This document shows, in pieces, positions 37,038-45,505 of a DNA stretch of 50,536 nucleotides. The stretch covers positions 1 to 50,536 of the forward strand of contig JAIYDY010000086.1 in NCBI GenBank assembly GCA_027487245.1. Direction: 5' to 3'. The position numbers were made by a program, and so were the translations under genes. Source of the DNA: Hyphomicrobiales bacterium (GTDB lineage Bacteria > Pseudomonadota > Alphaproteobacteria > Rhizobiales > Beijerinckiaceae). A model generated the notes under the pieces. It worked only from the letters and a program-made list of their open reading frames with translations. It did not search any database and was not told the DNA's origin. How positions within the stretch are numbered: position 1 is the stretch's first letter; the number at the start of each line of letters is the position of its first letter.

Positions 37038-39734
37038 ATGACAGGGCAAATAATCGGCCAGCTGATCCTGTGGCTTATCGTGGCCGTCGTGGCCGTTGCC
37101 ATCATTTATGTGGTGATGCAGTGGCTCTACAAGCGCTCCACCAAGGAAATCGCTTTCGTCAGGACCGGCTTTCTGGGTGAAAAGGTCGTGATCGATGGCG
37201 GCGCGTTCGTCTGGCCGATCGTTCACGACATCACGCCGGTCAATATGAACACCCAACCGCTGAAAGTCTCGCGCAGCAAGAGTGAGGCGCTGATCACAAA
37301 GGATCGGATGCGCGTGGATGTCGAAGCCGAGTTCTACGTGCGCGTTCAGCCAGAGCGGCGCGCCGTTGCCATGGCCGCTTCCACGCTAGGGCGGAAGACT
37401 CTCGAACCGGAAAGCCTGCATGCGCTTCTTGCCGGTAAATTCGAGAGCGCTATGCGCGCCGTCGCTGCCGAGATGGATATGAGCGGCATGCATGAGAACC
37501 GTTCAAGCTATGTCGAAAGAGTGCGCGCCGCCGTCCAGGATGACCTGTCGCGCAACGGCCTTGAACTCGAATCCGTTGCCATCCTTGATATCGACCAGAC
37601 CAGCCTGGAATTCTTCAACCCGTCCAACCGCTTCGACGCGGAGGGCCTGACGGTCCTGATCAAGGACATCGAGGCCCGCCGCAAGCTGCGCAACGACATC
37701 GAGCAGGACGCGATGATCCAGATCAGGACGCGCAACCTCGAAGCGGAAAAACAGTCACTCGAGATCGAACGCGCCAGCGAGGAGGCAAGGCTGGAGCAGG
37801 AACGCGATATCGAGTTCCGCCGCGCGCAGCAGCGCGCAGAACTCGCCCGCGAGCGGGCCGAACGCGAAACCCAGGCTGAGTCGGCCCAGATCTCTGCGCG
37901 CGAAACCATCGAGAAAGCCCGCATTGCCAATGACCGTGGCATTGCTGAGGCCCGGATTGCATCTGAGGGCGATATCCGCAGCCGCGAGATTGCCAAGTCG
38001 AAAGCCATCGAGGGCGAAGAGATTGCTGCGCAAGAGCAAATCCAGACCGCCCGGATCCTGCAGGAGCGAGCGCTGAAGGAAGCCCGCATTGTCAACGAGC
38101 AGGAGACATCGGCCCGCGAAATCGAGCGCACCCGTGCACTGGAAGCAGCTGAGATCTCTGCGCGCGAAGGCACCGAACGTGCTCGCATCGCTCAGGAGAA
38201 GGCCATCACGGAAGCCCGCATCGCAAGGGACAAGGAAACGCAAGGCCTCGAGATCGAACGTCAGCGCACGACCGATCAAGCCGAAATCGCCGCCCGGGAG
38301 CAGACCGAACGAGCCCGTATGGCGCAGACCCTGATCCTGACGCAGACCCGGATCAAAGGCGAGGAGGACATCCGCCGCCGTGAGATTGCCCGCCAGCAAG
38401 GACTTGATGAAGCAGAAATTTCAGCCCGTGAAACCACCGAGAAGCTCCGTATTGCACAGGCCTCAAACGTCGCGGAGCAGCGTATTTCCGAGGATCTGCG
38501 AATCCGTGGCCTCGAAATCGAGCGCCAGCAGTCTATAGAAGCGGCACAAATTGCGGCTGACCAGACAATCCGCAGCCAGACTATCGCGCGTGACAAGGTT
38601 CTGGAAGAAGCAGAGATCGCCCGCCGCGAAGCCACCGAGAAAGCGCGCATCGCCACCGAACTTGCGCTTGAGCAAGGGCGCATCGCCAGCCAGCAGACCC
38701 GCGAAGTGTCGGATATCAACCGCAAGCGCGAGGTGGAATCCGCAGAAGAAACCCGAGTGGTCGAGTTGGCCTCCAAGAAGTCGGCGCGTGCCAATGCTGA
38801 GGCCGAGGTCCGAAAGGTGCAACTTGCCGCACAGGCTTCCGTCGAAACCGCCGAGGTTGAGCGCGACCGCATGGTTGAAGCTGCCAGGGTCGAGCGTCGC
38901 CAGTCGCTGGAGCAACTCGAAATTGCCAGGGTGCAAGCGCTGCGCGAAGCCGAGATCGAGAGCCGCGAGGATGTCGAGCGCACGCGGATCGCCTCCGAGC
39001 GCGGGCTCGACGAAATCCGGATCAGTCACGAAACCGAGCGCCGGAAGCTCGAGGTCGAGCGCGAGAAGACAGTTGAGACCGCTCAGATGGACAAGGCCAT
39101 CACGCTCTACAAGAAGTCGCTTGAAGAGTCCGGCGCCCGCGCCGCTTCCGACAAGGCAAAGGCCGATGCAATGGCCGCCGAAGAACAGGTCAAAACTGTT
39201 CGCGAGACCGAAACGGCCAAGCGCCGCAAGGCCATCGACGTATTGATGGCAGAGAAGTCAGCAGAGGAGCAGACGATTGCGTCAGGCGCAGAAAAGGTGC
39301 GTAGCGCCGTCGAAGCCGAGGCCCAGCGACTGCTCAATGAAGCAGAGAATGTGCTCACCGATCCGGCCCGCATGTCGCTGTTCAGGCGCAAACTGCTCGA
39401 ACATGTCGAGGGCATTGTCGCGGCCTCAGTCAAGCCACTGGAAAAGATCAGCGATATTCGGATCGTCCAACTGGATGGCGCAAATGGTGGCGCCAACAAC
39501 GACAGTCGCGGCAGCCCGACAGATGAGGTGATCAACTCTGCCCTACGCTATCGCGTTCAAGCTCCGCTGATCGACAGCTTGCTTGCGGACATTGGCATCG
39601 ATGGATCCAACCTTGCCAAGCAAGGTGGTCTGATCCGCGAGGCGTCGGATATGCAGCGTGTGGCGGCCGACGCGAAGAAGTCTGCTGCTCCCAAGGCCGA
39701 TGGCCCGAAACCAGATGCAGAGGGCAAAAAGTAA
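37038..39734 (+). CDS. Flotillin-like SPFH protein with very long hendecad coiled coil
   Basis: The 898-residue protein starts with one membrane segment (about 5 to 29, LILWLIVAVVAVAIIYVVMQ), then an SPFH/band-7 domain (about 32 to 200, RTGFLGEKVVIDGGAFVWPI, ITKDRMRVDVEAEFYVRV, LNG-type LESVAILDID). From about 205 to 780 it is a charged coiled coil, of which residues 283 to 568 are exact 44-residue repeats listed separately. The C-terminal 100 residues contain a small conserved-looking part (MSLFRRKLLEHVEGIVAASVKPLEKI) and a Lys/Pro/Asp-rich tail. Flotillins form membrane cages that organise other proteins; bacterial flotillins are usually 450 to 700 residues. Here it sits between the UPF0261 pair and the SRPBCC genes, suggesting a scaffold for the cluster's proteins. 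No NfeD partner gene is present nearby. Confidence 0.88.
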   Translation: MTGQIIGQLILWLIVAVVAVAIIYVVMQWLYKRSTKEIAFVRTGFLGEKVVIDGGAFVWPIVHDITPVNMNTQPLKVSRSKSEALITKDRMRVDVEAEFYVRVQPERRAVAMAASTLGRKTLEPESLHALLAGKFESAMRAVAAEMDMSGMHENRSSYVERVRAAVQDDLSRNGLELESVAILDIDQTSLEFFNPSNRFDAEGLTVLIKDIEARRKLRNDIEQDAMIQIRTRNLEAEKQSLEIERASEEARLEQERDIEFRRAQQRAELARERAERETQAESAQISARETIEKARIANDRGIAEARIASEGDIRSREIAKSKAIEGEEIAAQEQIQTARILQERALKEARIVNEQETSAREIERTRALEAAEISAREGTERARIAQEKAITEARIARDKETQGLEIERQRTTDQAEIAAREQTERARMAQTLILTQTRIKGEEDIRRREIARQQGLDEAEISARETTEKLRIAQASNVAEQRISEDLRIRGLEIERQQSIEAAQIAADQTIRSQTIARDKVLEEAEIARREATEKARIATELALEQGRIASQQTREVSDINRKREVESAEETRVVELASKKSARANAEAEVRKVQLAAQASVETAEVERDRMVEAARVERRQSLEQLEIARVQALREAEIESREDVERTRIASERGLDEIRISHETERRKLEVEREKTVETAQMDKAITLYKKSLEESGARAASDKAKADAMAAEEQVKTVRETETAKRRKAIDVLMAEKSAEEQTIASGAEKVRSAVEAEAQRLLNEAENVLTDPARMSLFRRKLLEHVEGIVAASVKPLEKISDIRIVQLDGANGGANNDSRGSPTDEVINSALRYRVQAPLIDSLLADIGIDGSNLAKQGGLIREASDMQRVAADAKKSAAPKADGPKPDAEGKK
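37884..38741 (+). repeat. Six in-frame 132-bp (44-codon) repeats plus one half unit
   Basis: Residues 283 to 568 of the SPFH protein divide without gaps into units beginning at 283, 327, 371, 415, 459 and 525, each 44 residues, with one 22-residue half unit at 503. Each starts with a motif like AEISARETTEK and has R-I at fixed spacing (ARIA, EARI). Forty-four is 4 x 11, the hendecad period of right-handed or straight coiled coils. DNA identity between units is only moderate, so the duplication is old or selected at protein level. Confidence 0.85.
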
Positions 39735-40172
39735 ATGGCACGTGTCTACGTTTCTTCCGTCATCGATGCACCGGTCGCGAAGGTCTGGGCCAAGGTGCGA
39801 GATTTCAACGCGTTGCCGCGGTGGGTACCTGCAGTCCGTGAGAGTCGCATTGAAAATGGTGAGCCCGCTGACAAGGTCGGCTGCGTACGTGACTTCCATC
39901 TGCAAAATGGCGACCACTTGCGCGAGCGACTGCTTGGCCTGTCGGACTACGACATGTTCTGTACCTACTCGATCCTTGAATCGCCCATGCCTCTGACGGA
40001 TTACATCGCGACATTGCGGCTGACGCCGATAACGGATGGCGACAAGACCTTCGCCGAATGGACAGCAGAGTTCGAATGCGCGCCAGAACTTGCGGCTGAC
40101 CTCGTTAGTGGAATCGGCACCAATGTCTTCCAGGCGGGGTTCGACTCGCTCAAGCGCCAGATGGTGGCTTGA
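39735..40172 (+). CDS. SRPBCC family protein, first copy
   Basis: A 145-residue START/Bet v1-like fold: MARVYVSSVIDAPVAKVWAK, VRDFNALPRWVPAVRESRIE, VGCVRDFHLQNGDHLRERLLGLS, and the C-terminal helix NVFQAGFDSLKRQMV. SRPBCC proteins bind hydrophobic or aromatic ligands in a central cavity; CoxG of CO dehydrogenase clusters belongs to this superfamily and associates the enzyme with the membrane. The ATG abuts the stop of the SPFH gene. The ligand or partner here is unknown. Confidence 0.85.
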   Translation: MARVYVSSVIDAPVAKVWAKVRDFNALPRWVPAVRESRIENGEPADKVGCVRDFHLQNGDHLRERLLGLSDYDMFCTYSILESPMPLTDYIATLRLTPITDGDKTFAEWTAEFECAPELAADLVSGIGTNVFQAGFDSLKRQMVA

Positions 40173-40174
40173 AC

Positions 40175-40618
40175 ATGGTCAAAATCGTCAAAAGCACAGT
40201 CCTGAATGCCCCGGTCGAGGCGGTCTGGGCTGTGCTGCGCGATTTCAATGGTCATGACCAATGGCATCCGGCCGTGGCCGACAGCATCATCGAACGTGGT
40301 TATCCATCCGACAAGGTTGGTTGTGTCCGACGGTTCCATCTGGCCGACGGCTCGGAGTTGCGCGAGTTGCTGCTCACGATGTCCGATGCTGACATGGCAT
40401 TTTCCTATTGTCTGCATGAGACGCCCGTGCCGCTCTTGAACTACGTCGCTCATGTCAGGCTCGCGCCCGTCACCGATGGTGATCGCACCTTCTGGCATTG
40501 GGAAAGTCGCTTCGATACGCCGCCGGGGCGGGAGCTCGAACTCAAGACCATGGTGGCCGAGAACATCTACCAAGGCGGATTTGATGCTATCCGCGCGCAC
40601 ATGGGCCTTGGAGGCTGA
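40175..40618 (+). CDS. SRPBCC family protein, second copy
   Basis: A 147-residue paralogue of the preceding gene (MVKIVKSTVLNAPVEAVWAV, VGCVRRFHLADGSELRELLLTMSD, ENIYQGGFDAIRAHM). Aligned by eye the two share the DFN, DKVGCVR-FHL-G--LRE-LL and F-AGFD/F-GGFD blocks, so they arose by tandem duplication and have since diverged. They may act as a heterodimer or bind successive intermediates. It starts 2 bp after the first copy and ends 1 bp before the FAD-subunit gene. Confidence 0.84.
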   Translation: MVKIVKSTVLNAPVEAVWAVLRDFNGHDQWHPAVADSIIERGYPSDKVGCVRRFHLADGSELRELLLTMSDADMAFSYCLHETPVPLLNYVAHVRLAPVTDGDRTFWHWESRFDTPPGRELELKTMVAENIYQGGFDAIRAHMGLGG

Positions 40619-40619
40619 T

Positions 40620-41426
40620 ATGAGGGTCGAAAGCTATGCAACGCTGGCAGAAGCTGCCCGTGCCATGGGACCGGACGCGGTATTCATGGCCGGCGGCACG
40701 CTGGTGATGCGCGATGTCAATGCGGGGACATCGGCCAGCCGGATCGTGCGCAGCGCCGATCCTGTCCTGACCGAAATCCGCTCGACTGGCGACGGGGTCA
40801 GCATTGGGGCGGGCGTTACCATGGCGCAAGCTTTGGCAAACCGCGATCTTGCCTTCTTGAGTTCGGTCGCACGCTCGGTTGGCGGGCCGCAAGTGCGCAA
40901 CATGGCCACCATCGGGGGCAACATCTTTGCCCATCACCCTTACGGCGATTTTGCTGTGGCTTTGCTTGCGCTCGGGGCGCGTGTCGTATTGGCCGGACAA
41001 GGTGCGGCAAAGCCACTCGAAGACGTATTGCGCGAGCGTGGCCGCAGCAGCACCAGCCCGATCATAGCGGCCATCGAAGTGCCGCGTCCGCGTGATCCGC
41101 GCGCCTTTGCCTTTGCCAAAATAAGCCGCATTAAGCCTAAGGGCGTTTCCGTGATGTCGATTGCGGCGCATCTGCCGCGCGAGGGCGGGCGCATCCGTGG
41201 CGCGCGCATCGCCTTTGGTGCCATGGGGCCAACCCCGCTCAGGGCCACGGCCGCGGAGCGTGTGCTCGAAGGCCAGAGCCTCGATGCCGCGACCATCGCC
41301 CGCGCAGCACAACTGGCATGCGATGGGCTCGATCCACCAACCGATGCGCTGGCCTCTGCCTGGTATCGGCGCGAGGTGGCAGGCACGCACCTCAAACGTT
41401 TGCTTGAGAAGATGGAGCGAGGCTGA
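40620..41426 (+). CDS. Molybdenum hydroxylase FAD-binding (medium, CoxM-like) subunit
   Basis: The 268-residue protein is the FAD subunit of a xanthine dehydrogenase-type enzyme: an N-terminal FMAGGTLVMRD (FAD pyrophosphate loop) and the middle VRNMATIGGNIFAHHPYGDF motif, followed by the CO-dehydrogenase-flavoprotein C-terminal domain (VSVMSIAAHLPREGGRIRGARIAFGAMGPTPLRA). It passes electrons from the 2Fe-2S subunit to an acceptor. It overlaps the next gene by TGATG. It is slightly shorter than usual at the N-terminus (starting directly with RVESYATLAEAARAM). Confidence 0.9.
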   Translation: MRVESYATLAEAARAMGPDAVFMAGGTLVMRDVNAGTSASRIVRSADPVLTEIRSTGDGVSIGAGVTMAQALANRDLAFLSSVARSVGGPQVRNMATIGGNIFAHHPYGDFAVALLALGARVVLAGQGAAKPLEDVLRERGRSSTSPIIAAIEVPRPRDPRAFAFAKISRIKPKGVSVMSIAAHLPREGGRIRGARIAFGAMGPTPLRATAAERVLEGQSLDAATIARAAQLACDGLDPPTDALASAWYRREVAGTHLKRLLEKMERG

Positions 41427-41899
41427 TGGCCAAAAAGCCTGTAACCTTCATTCTCAATGGCTCTGAGAGAGCGGCGTTCGCGGAGGAAGGATTGAACCTC
41501 CTCGAGTTTCTGCGTCGTGGCATCGGAGACCTAAGCCCCAAGTATGGTTGCGGCCAGGGCACTTGCGGGGCCTGCACCGTGATCATCGATGGCGAGACGC
41601 ACCTGTCCTGCCTGACGATGGCTGTTGCCATCGAGGGCCGCAAGGTCGAGACGGCTTCTGGCCTCGCCAATGGCAAAGTACACCCTTTGCAGGAAGCTTT
41701 CATGGAGCATTTTGCGGCTCAGTGCGGCTATTGCACCCCTGGGATGCTGATGTCCGCCAAAGTGCTGCTCGACCGCAACCCCGCGCCGACACGCGCTGAT
41801 GTGATCGAGGCGATCTCCGGGAACCTCTGTCGCTGTACCGGCTATGAGCCAATCATCGACGCCATCCTCGCAACTGCCAATATGAGGAGGCTCGCATGA
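41426..41899 (+). CDS. Molybdenum hydroxylase 2Fe-2S (small, CoxS-like) subunit
   Basis: A 157-residue protein with both 2Fe-2S clusters complete: plant-type ferredoxin cysteines at 42, 47, 50 and 62 (GCGQGTCGACTV), and the helical-domain cysteines at 100, 103, 135 and 137 (CGYCTPGM, NLCRCTGYEPI). It links the molybdenum centre to FAD. Start and stop overlap both neighbours, so subunits are made in fixed ratio. Confidence 0.95.
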   Translation: MAKKPVTFILNGSERAAFAEEGLNLLEFLRRGIGDLSPKYGCGQGTCGACTVIIDGETHLSCLTMAVAIEGRKVETASGLANGKVHPLQEAFMEHFAAQCGYCTPGMLMSAKVLLDRNPAPTRADVIEAISGNLCRCTGYEPIIDAILATANMRRLA

Positions 41900-43572
41900 T
41901 CGAGTTCCGCAAGGAGTTCTTTGCCAACGAGCGTGACGACAATCTCAACGAGATCGGCAAGGCGACCCGCCGTCAGGATATTCTGGGTCACGTTACGGGC
42001 CGCTCGCCCTATTTCGACGATCACCTGTTCGAAGGCCTCTTGCATATCCGCTGTGTGCGCAGTCCGCATCATCACGCCCGCATCCGCCGCATTGATGTGT
42101 CCGCTGCTGAAAAGATGCCAGGCGTGGTGCGCGTGTTGCTCGGCAAGGATGTGCCGCTCAATCTCAACACGCTGCTCAGCCTTCTCGACTTCGGGCTCGA
42201 TGACGAGCCGGTGCTGTCGACAACCAAGGTTGCCTACAAGGGAGAACCAGTGGCAGCCATCATCGCCGAGAGCGAAGCCCAGGCACGAGCCGCCGTGTTG
42301 GCTGTCAAGGTCGACTGGGAGGTGCTGCCGCACGTACTCGACGTCGAGGATGCCGTGAAGCCCGGCGCGCCGGTGGTTTGCGACGTCTACCCCTCCAATA
42401 AGTTCATCTACCATGGCAAGTTCGACCATCAGAAGCTGCGCTACGGCGATGTCGAGGAAGCGTTCGCCCGGGCCGATCACATTGTTGAAGGCCGCTACCA
42501 GATGTCGCCGATCGAGCAGGCCCCGATGGAGACCTGCGGTGCGATTGCGGCACCGGAAGTGAACGATCGCTTTGTCTGCTTCACTTCGACACAAGGCCTG
42601 TTCTTCTCGCTTGGCACGGCGGCAAAGCTGCTGACCATGCCCTCCAGCCGTCTGCACTTTGTCGGGGGCACGGTCGGCGGGGGCTTCGGTGGCAAGGTCG
42701 ACAGCATGCACGAGCCACTCGCCATCCTTGGCGCCATGTTGACCGGGCGACCCTGCAAGTATGCCTGGGACCGCGAGGAAGAGATGCAGGTCGGCGCGCC
42801 GCGCGGGGCCGAGCGCTGGTACATCAAGGATGGCATTGCCCGTGACGGACGTATCCTCGCCCGTAAGTTCACCGGCTATTTCGACAGTGGTGCGTACACG
42901 CGGCTATCATCCTACGCGATCATCAAAGGCGTCGGCCACCTGCCGGGCCCCTATACGATCCCCAACGTCTACGCCGATGTGTTCTGCGTCTATACGAACC
43001 GCACGCCGGCCACCGCCATGCGTGGGTTCGGAATCACTGGCGTTGACTTCGCCATCGAGGCGCACATGGACAAGGGAGCGGAAATGGCGGGGTTGAACCC
43101 TATCGATTTTCGCATCCTCAACTCCTATCGCGATGGCGACATGAAGGCCCATCGCCGCCTCGCCAAGAACTGCGCCCTGGTGGAATGCTGCCAGGTGGTG
43201 GCGGAGAAGGGCGGCGTCGTGCTAACACAGGCCTCGCGCGCTGCGACCTCCGTCCTCGATGGCGGCGGAGAGCGTGCGAGGCTGCCGTCCCGCACGGCGA
43301 CTGACCAGAACGGCATCGTCAGTGGCTTCAAGGGCGGCAACTACGCCAAGAAGGGCGGCGGGGCATCTGGCCCGCAGCCCGTGGCGCTGCCGATTGCTGC
43401 ATCAGCGCCGACGCCAGCCTATGCCAGCCCGGCATCTTTGAGGCCTGCTGCCCCGGCTTATCAGCCAGCAGCAACCCCGCCACCCGCACCACAACCACCT
43501 GCACCCGCTGCGGATACGGCACGCCATGGCGCGCTTCGGTTCTCGTCCCTTTCCGGCTTCAGGAGGCGTTGA
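41896..43572 (+). CDS. Molybdenum hydroxylase large (CoxL-like) subunit, N-terminal half
   Basis: The 558-residue protein holds the first half of a XdhB/CoxL subunit: the hammerhead domain (GRSPYFDDHLFEGLLHIRCVRS), TVGGGFGGK (261 to 267), DREEEMQVGAPRG and the molybdopterin-near TAMRGFG (375 to 379; not the VAYRCSFR loop of true CO dehydrogenases). Homology stops near residue 440 (CALVECCQVVAEKGG). The remaining 118 residues are low-complexity, Pro/Ala-rich (491 to 541), ending HGALRFSSLSGFRRR. The second half is the next gene, reached by a TGATG overlap. No pseudogene signs: both halves keep clean frames and ribosome sites. Confidence 0.88.
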   Translation: MIEFRKEFFANERDDNLNEIGKATRRQDILGHVTGRSPYFDDHLFEGLLHIRCVRSPHHHARIRRIDVSAAEKMPGVVRVLLGKDVPLNLNTLLSLLDFGLDDEPVLSTTKVAYKGEPVAAIIAESEAQARAAVLAVKVDWEVLPHVLDVEDAVKPGAPVVCDVYPSNKFIYHGKFDHQKLRYGDVEEAFARADHIVEGRYQMSPIEQAPMETCGAIAAPEVNDRFVCFTSTQGLFFSLGTAAKLLTMPSSRLHFVGGTVGGGFGGKVDSMHEPLAILGAMLTGRPCKYAWDREEEMQVGAPRGAERWYIKDGIARDGRILARKFTGYFDSGAYTRLSSYAIIKGVGHLPGPYTIPNVYADVFCVYTNRTPATAMRGFGITGVDFAIEAHMDKGAEMAGLNPIDFRILNSYRDGDMKAHRRLAKNCALVECCQVVAEKGGVVLTQASRAATSVLDGGGERARLPSRTATDQNGIVSGFKGGNYAKKGGGASGPQPVALPIAASAPTPAYASPASLRPAAPAYQPAATPPPAPQPPAPAADTARHGALRFSSLSGFRRR

Positions 43573-44621
43573 TGGCCATGCATCGCGGGCGCGGCTTCGC
43601 GTCGATCAACTACCCCATCGGCATGAACCTCGGCGGTGATCCTTCGCAGGCGCTGGTTCATTCCAATCCGGACGGCAAGTTTACGGTGGCACTCTCGTCG
43701 ATCGATTTGGGGCAGGGCATGAAATCCGTGACCCGGCAGATCGCGGCGGAGACGCTCGGCATCCCGGTAGCGGATGTCTATGTCGACACGGCAGACAGCG
43801 ACACAGGCCCGCATTGCATGGGCTCTTTCGCCTCGCGCGGGACCCACCGCGTCGGCAACGCGGTCATCCAGGCAGCACAGGAAGCCCGCGCCGTGATGCT
43901 GGAAGCGGCAGCGGAGGAACTGGAGGTTGATGCAACCGATCTCGTCACCGACGGGCGCGGCAACATCCATGTCAAGGGCGCGACCTCCCGCAGCATCACC
44001 ACAATGGCGGCCTGCCAGGCGGCGCAGTTCAAGCAGGGGCGCACGGTGTCGGGACGCGGCATTTTCCTAATCCCGCTATCCGAGGTTGACCCTGAAACAG
44101 GCGAGATGACGCCGGTCTCCTGTTTCGCACATGCAGCCATGTTGGTCGAAGTCGAGGTCGATGACGAGACCGGCGAGGTGTCCGTGCTCGACATGCAGTC
44201 TGCCTACGAGGTCGGCCGCGCGCTCAATCCAAGGTTGGTTGAACAGCAACTCGTCGGTGGTGCCTGGATGGGCATGAGCCACGCACTGTGGGAAACCACA
44301 GAGCCCTATTATCCCGACCGCAGCCATGGCCCGGTCGATTTCAACAACTACCTGATGCCAGGCCCTGGTGATCTCGCTCCGCACCACATCTCGGTTCTGG
44401 AACGGCCGGCGCCAGACGGACCATTTGGCGGCAAGGGGCCGGGAGAAATGTGCGCCAACCCGGTGCTGCCAGCGGTGGCCAATGCTGTCTACGACGCGGT
44501 TGGCGTGCGCATCGACGAATTGCCGATCACACCCGAGAAAGTCTTGCGAGGCATCCGTGCCAATGGCGGGGCACGCCCAAAAATGCGGCTGACCAGAACG
44601 CAGTTTGCCGGGGCGCGCTGA
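43572..44621 (+). CDS. Molybdenum hydroxylase large (CoxL-like) subunit, C-terminal half
   Basis: The 349-residue protein is the second half of the large subunit: RGRGFASINYPIGMNLGGDPSQA, SSIDLGQGMKSVTRQIAAETLG (cofactor-binding Q), SFASRGTHRVGNAV, GRALNPRLVEQQLVGG and GGKGPGEMCANPVLPAVANA with the catalytic glutamate E292. The ATG at 43572 overlaps the stop of the N-terminal half (TGATG), and AGGAGG lies 6 nt upstream, so it is translated as its own chain. Together the two chains supply all motifs of one XDH-type active site, which hydroxylates heteroaromatic rings or aldehydes with water as the oxygen source. Confidence 0.88.
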   Translation: MAMHRGRGFASINYPIGMNLGGDPSQALVHSNPDGKFTVALSSIDLGQGMKSVTRQIAAETLGIPVADVYVDTADSDTGPHCMGSFASRGTHRVGNAVIQAAQEARAVMLEAAAEELEVDATDLVTDGRGNIHVKGATSRSITTMAACQAAQFKQGRTVSGRGIFLIPLSEVDPETGEMTPVSCFAHAAMLVEVEVDDETGEVSVLDMQSAYEVGRALNPRLVEQQLVGGAWMGMSHALWETTEPYYPDRSHGPVDFNNYLMPGPGDLAPHHISVLERPAPDGPFGGKGPGEMCANPVLPAVANAVYDAVGVRIDELPITPEKVLRGIRANGGARPKMRLTRTQFAGAR

Positions 44622-44623
44622 AC

Positions 44624-45505
44624 ATGGCCGTTCGCCGCTCGATCATGGGCATTGACGGGCCGGAGCCACTGGCGAAATCGCTTCGCGCTGCGCAGTACAT
44701 TGCCGATGAAGGGCTGGCGACAGCGGCCTACCTGGCGCTGGCACTTGGCAAGCCGTTGCTGCTGGAGGGTGCCCCCGGTGTCGGCAAGACCGAGGCTGCC
44801 AAGGCACTGGCGTCCGTGCTGGGGCGCGAGCTTGTCAGGCTGCAATGCTACGAAGGCCTTGATGCCTCGTCAGCCATGTATGAGTGGAATTTCCCGCGCC
44901 AGATGCTTGCAATTCGGCAAGCTGGCGACGCTTACGTCAATCTCTATTCCGATGAATACCTGGTAGCACGCCCGATGTTGCAGGCCCTGCAAGCTCCGCG
45001 CGACCGCATCTTGCTGATCGACGAAATCGACCGTTCGGACCACGAGTTTGAGGCTTTTCTGCTTGAATTCCTGTCCGATTTCACCATTTCGATCCCTGAA
45101 CGCGGCACAGTTCGCGCAGCCGAACGGCCCGTGGTGATCCTCACATCCAACCGCACGCGCGAACTTCACGAAGCCTTGCGCCGCCGCTGCGTCTACCACT
45201 GGATCGGCTATCCCGACCCGGTGCTGGAAGCACAGATCGTGATGATGCGGGCCAGCATCGTGGCGCAGGATACAGCGCGCCGCGTAGTCGCCGCGGTTGG
45301 CAAGCTGCGGGCCGAACCGCTGGCCAAGCCACCAGGCGTGGCTGAAACAGTGGAATGGGCCGAGGCTGCAACCGTGCTCAATGAACAGGGCGTGGCCTGG
45401 CCACGCGCCTTTGCCCGCGCCATTGGCGTCGTGCTCAAGGACCAGGACGATCTAGCCTTCATCGCGCCGCGACTTGACGCGATCCTGATGGGGACGGCGG
45501 CATGA
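44624..45505 (+). CDS. MoxR-family AAA+ ATPase (CoxD-like)
   Basis: The 293-residue protein has Walker A GAPGVGKTEA (49 to 58), Walker B ILLIDEID (129 to 136), sensor 1 TSNRTR and an Arg-rich EALRRRC finger region, the pattern of CoxD-type MoxR ATPases. In CO dehydrogenase clusters CoxD works with CoxE (VWA) to mature the metal site. The same pairing with the next gene, directly after the hydroxylase subunits, indicates a maturation or chaperone function for this enzyme. Its stop overlaps the VWA gene start (ATGA). Confidence 0.92.
   Translation: MAVRRSIMGIDGPEPLAKSLRAAQYIADEGLATAAYLALALGKPLLLEGAPGVGKTEAAKALASVLGRELVRLQCYEGLDASSAMYEWNFPRQMLAIRQAGDAYVNLYSDEYLVARPMLQALQAPRDRILLIDEIDRSDHEFEAFLLEFLSDFTISIPERGTVRAAERPVVILTSNRTRELHEALRRRCVYHWIGYPDPVLEAQIVMMRASIVAQDTARRVVAAVGKLRAEPLAKPPGVAETVEWAEAATVLNEQGVAWPRAFARAIGVVLKDQDDLAFIAPRLDAILMGTAA

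Noticed and set aside
37884..38741. Regular repeats that might suggest a CRISPR array or satellite DNA
   Set aside because: The units are in-frame, diverged at DNA level and explained by a coiled-coil protein; there are no identical repeats with unique spacers.
41896..43572. Idea that the hydroxylase is a form I CO dehydrogenase
   Set aside because: The Cu-site loop VAYRCSFR is absent; the corresponding region reads TAMRGFGITG, as in other XDH-family enzymes.
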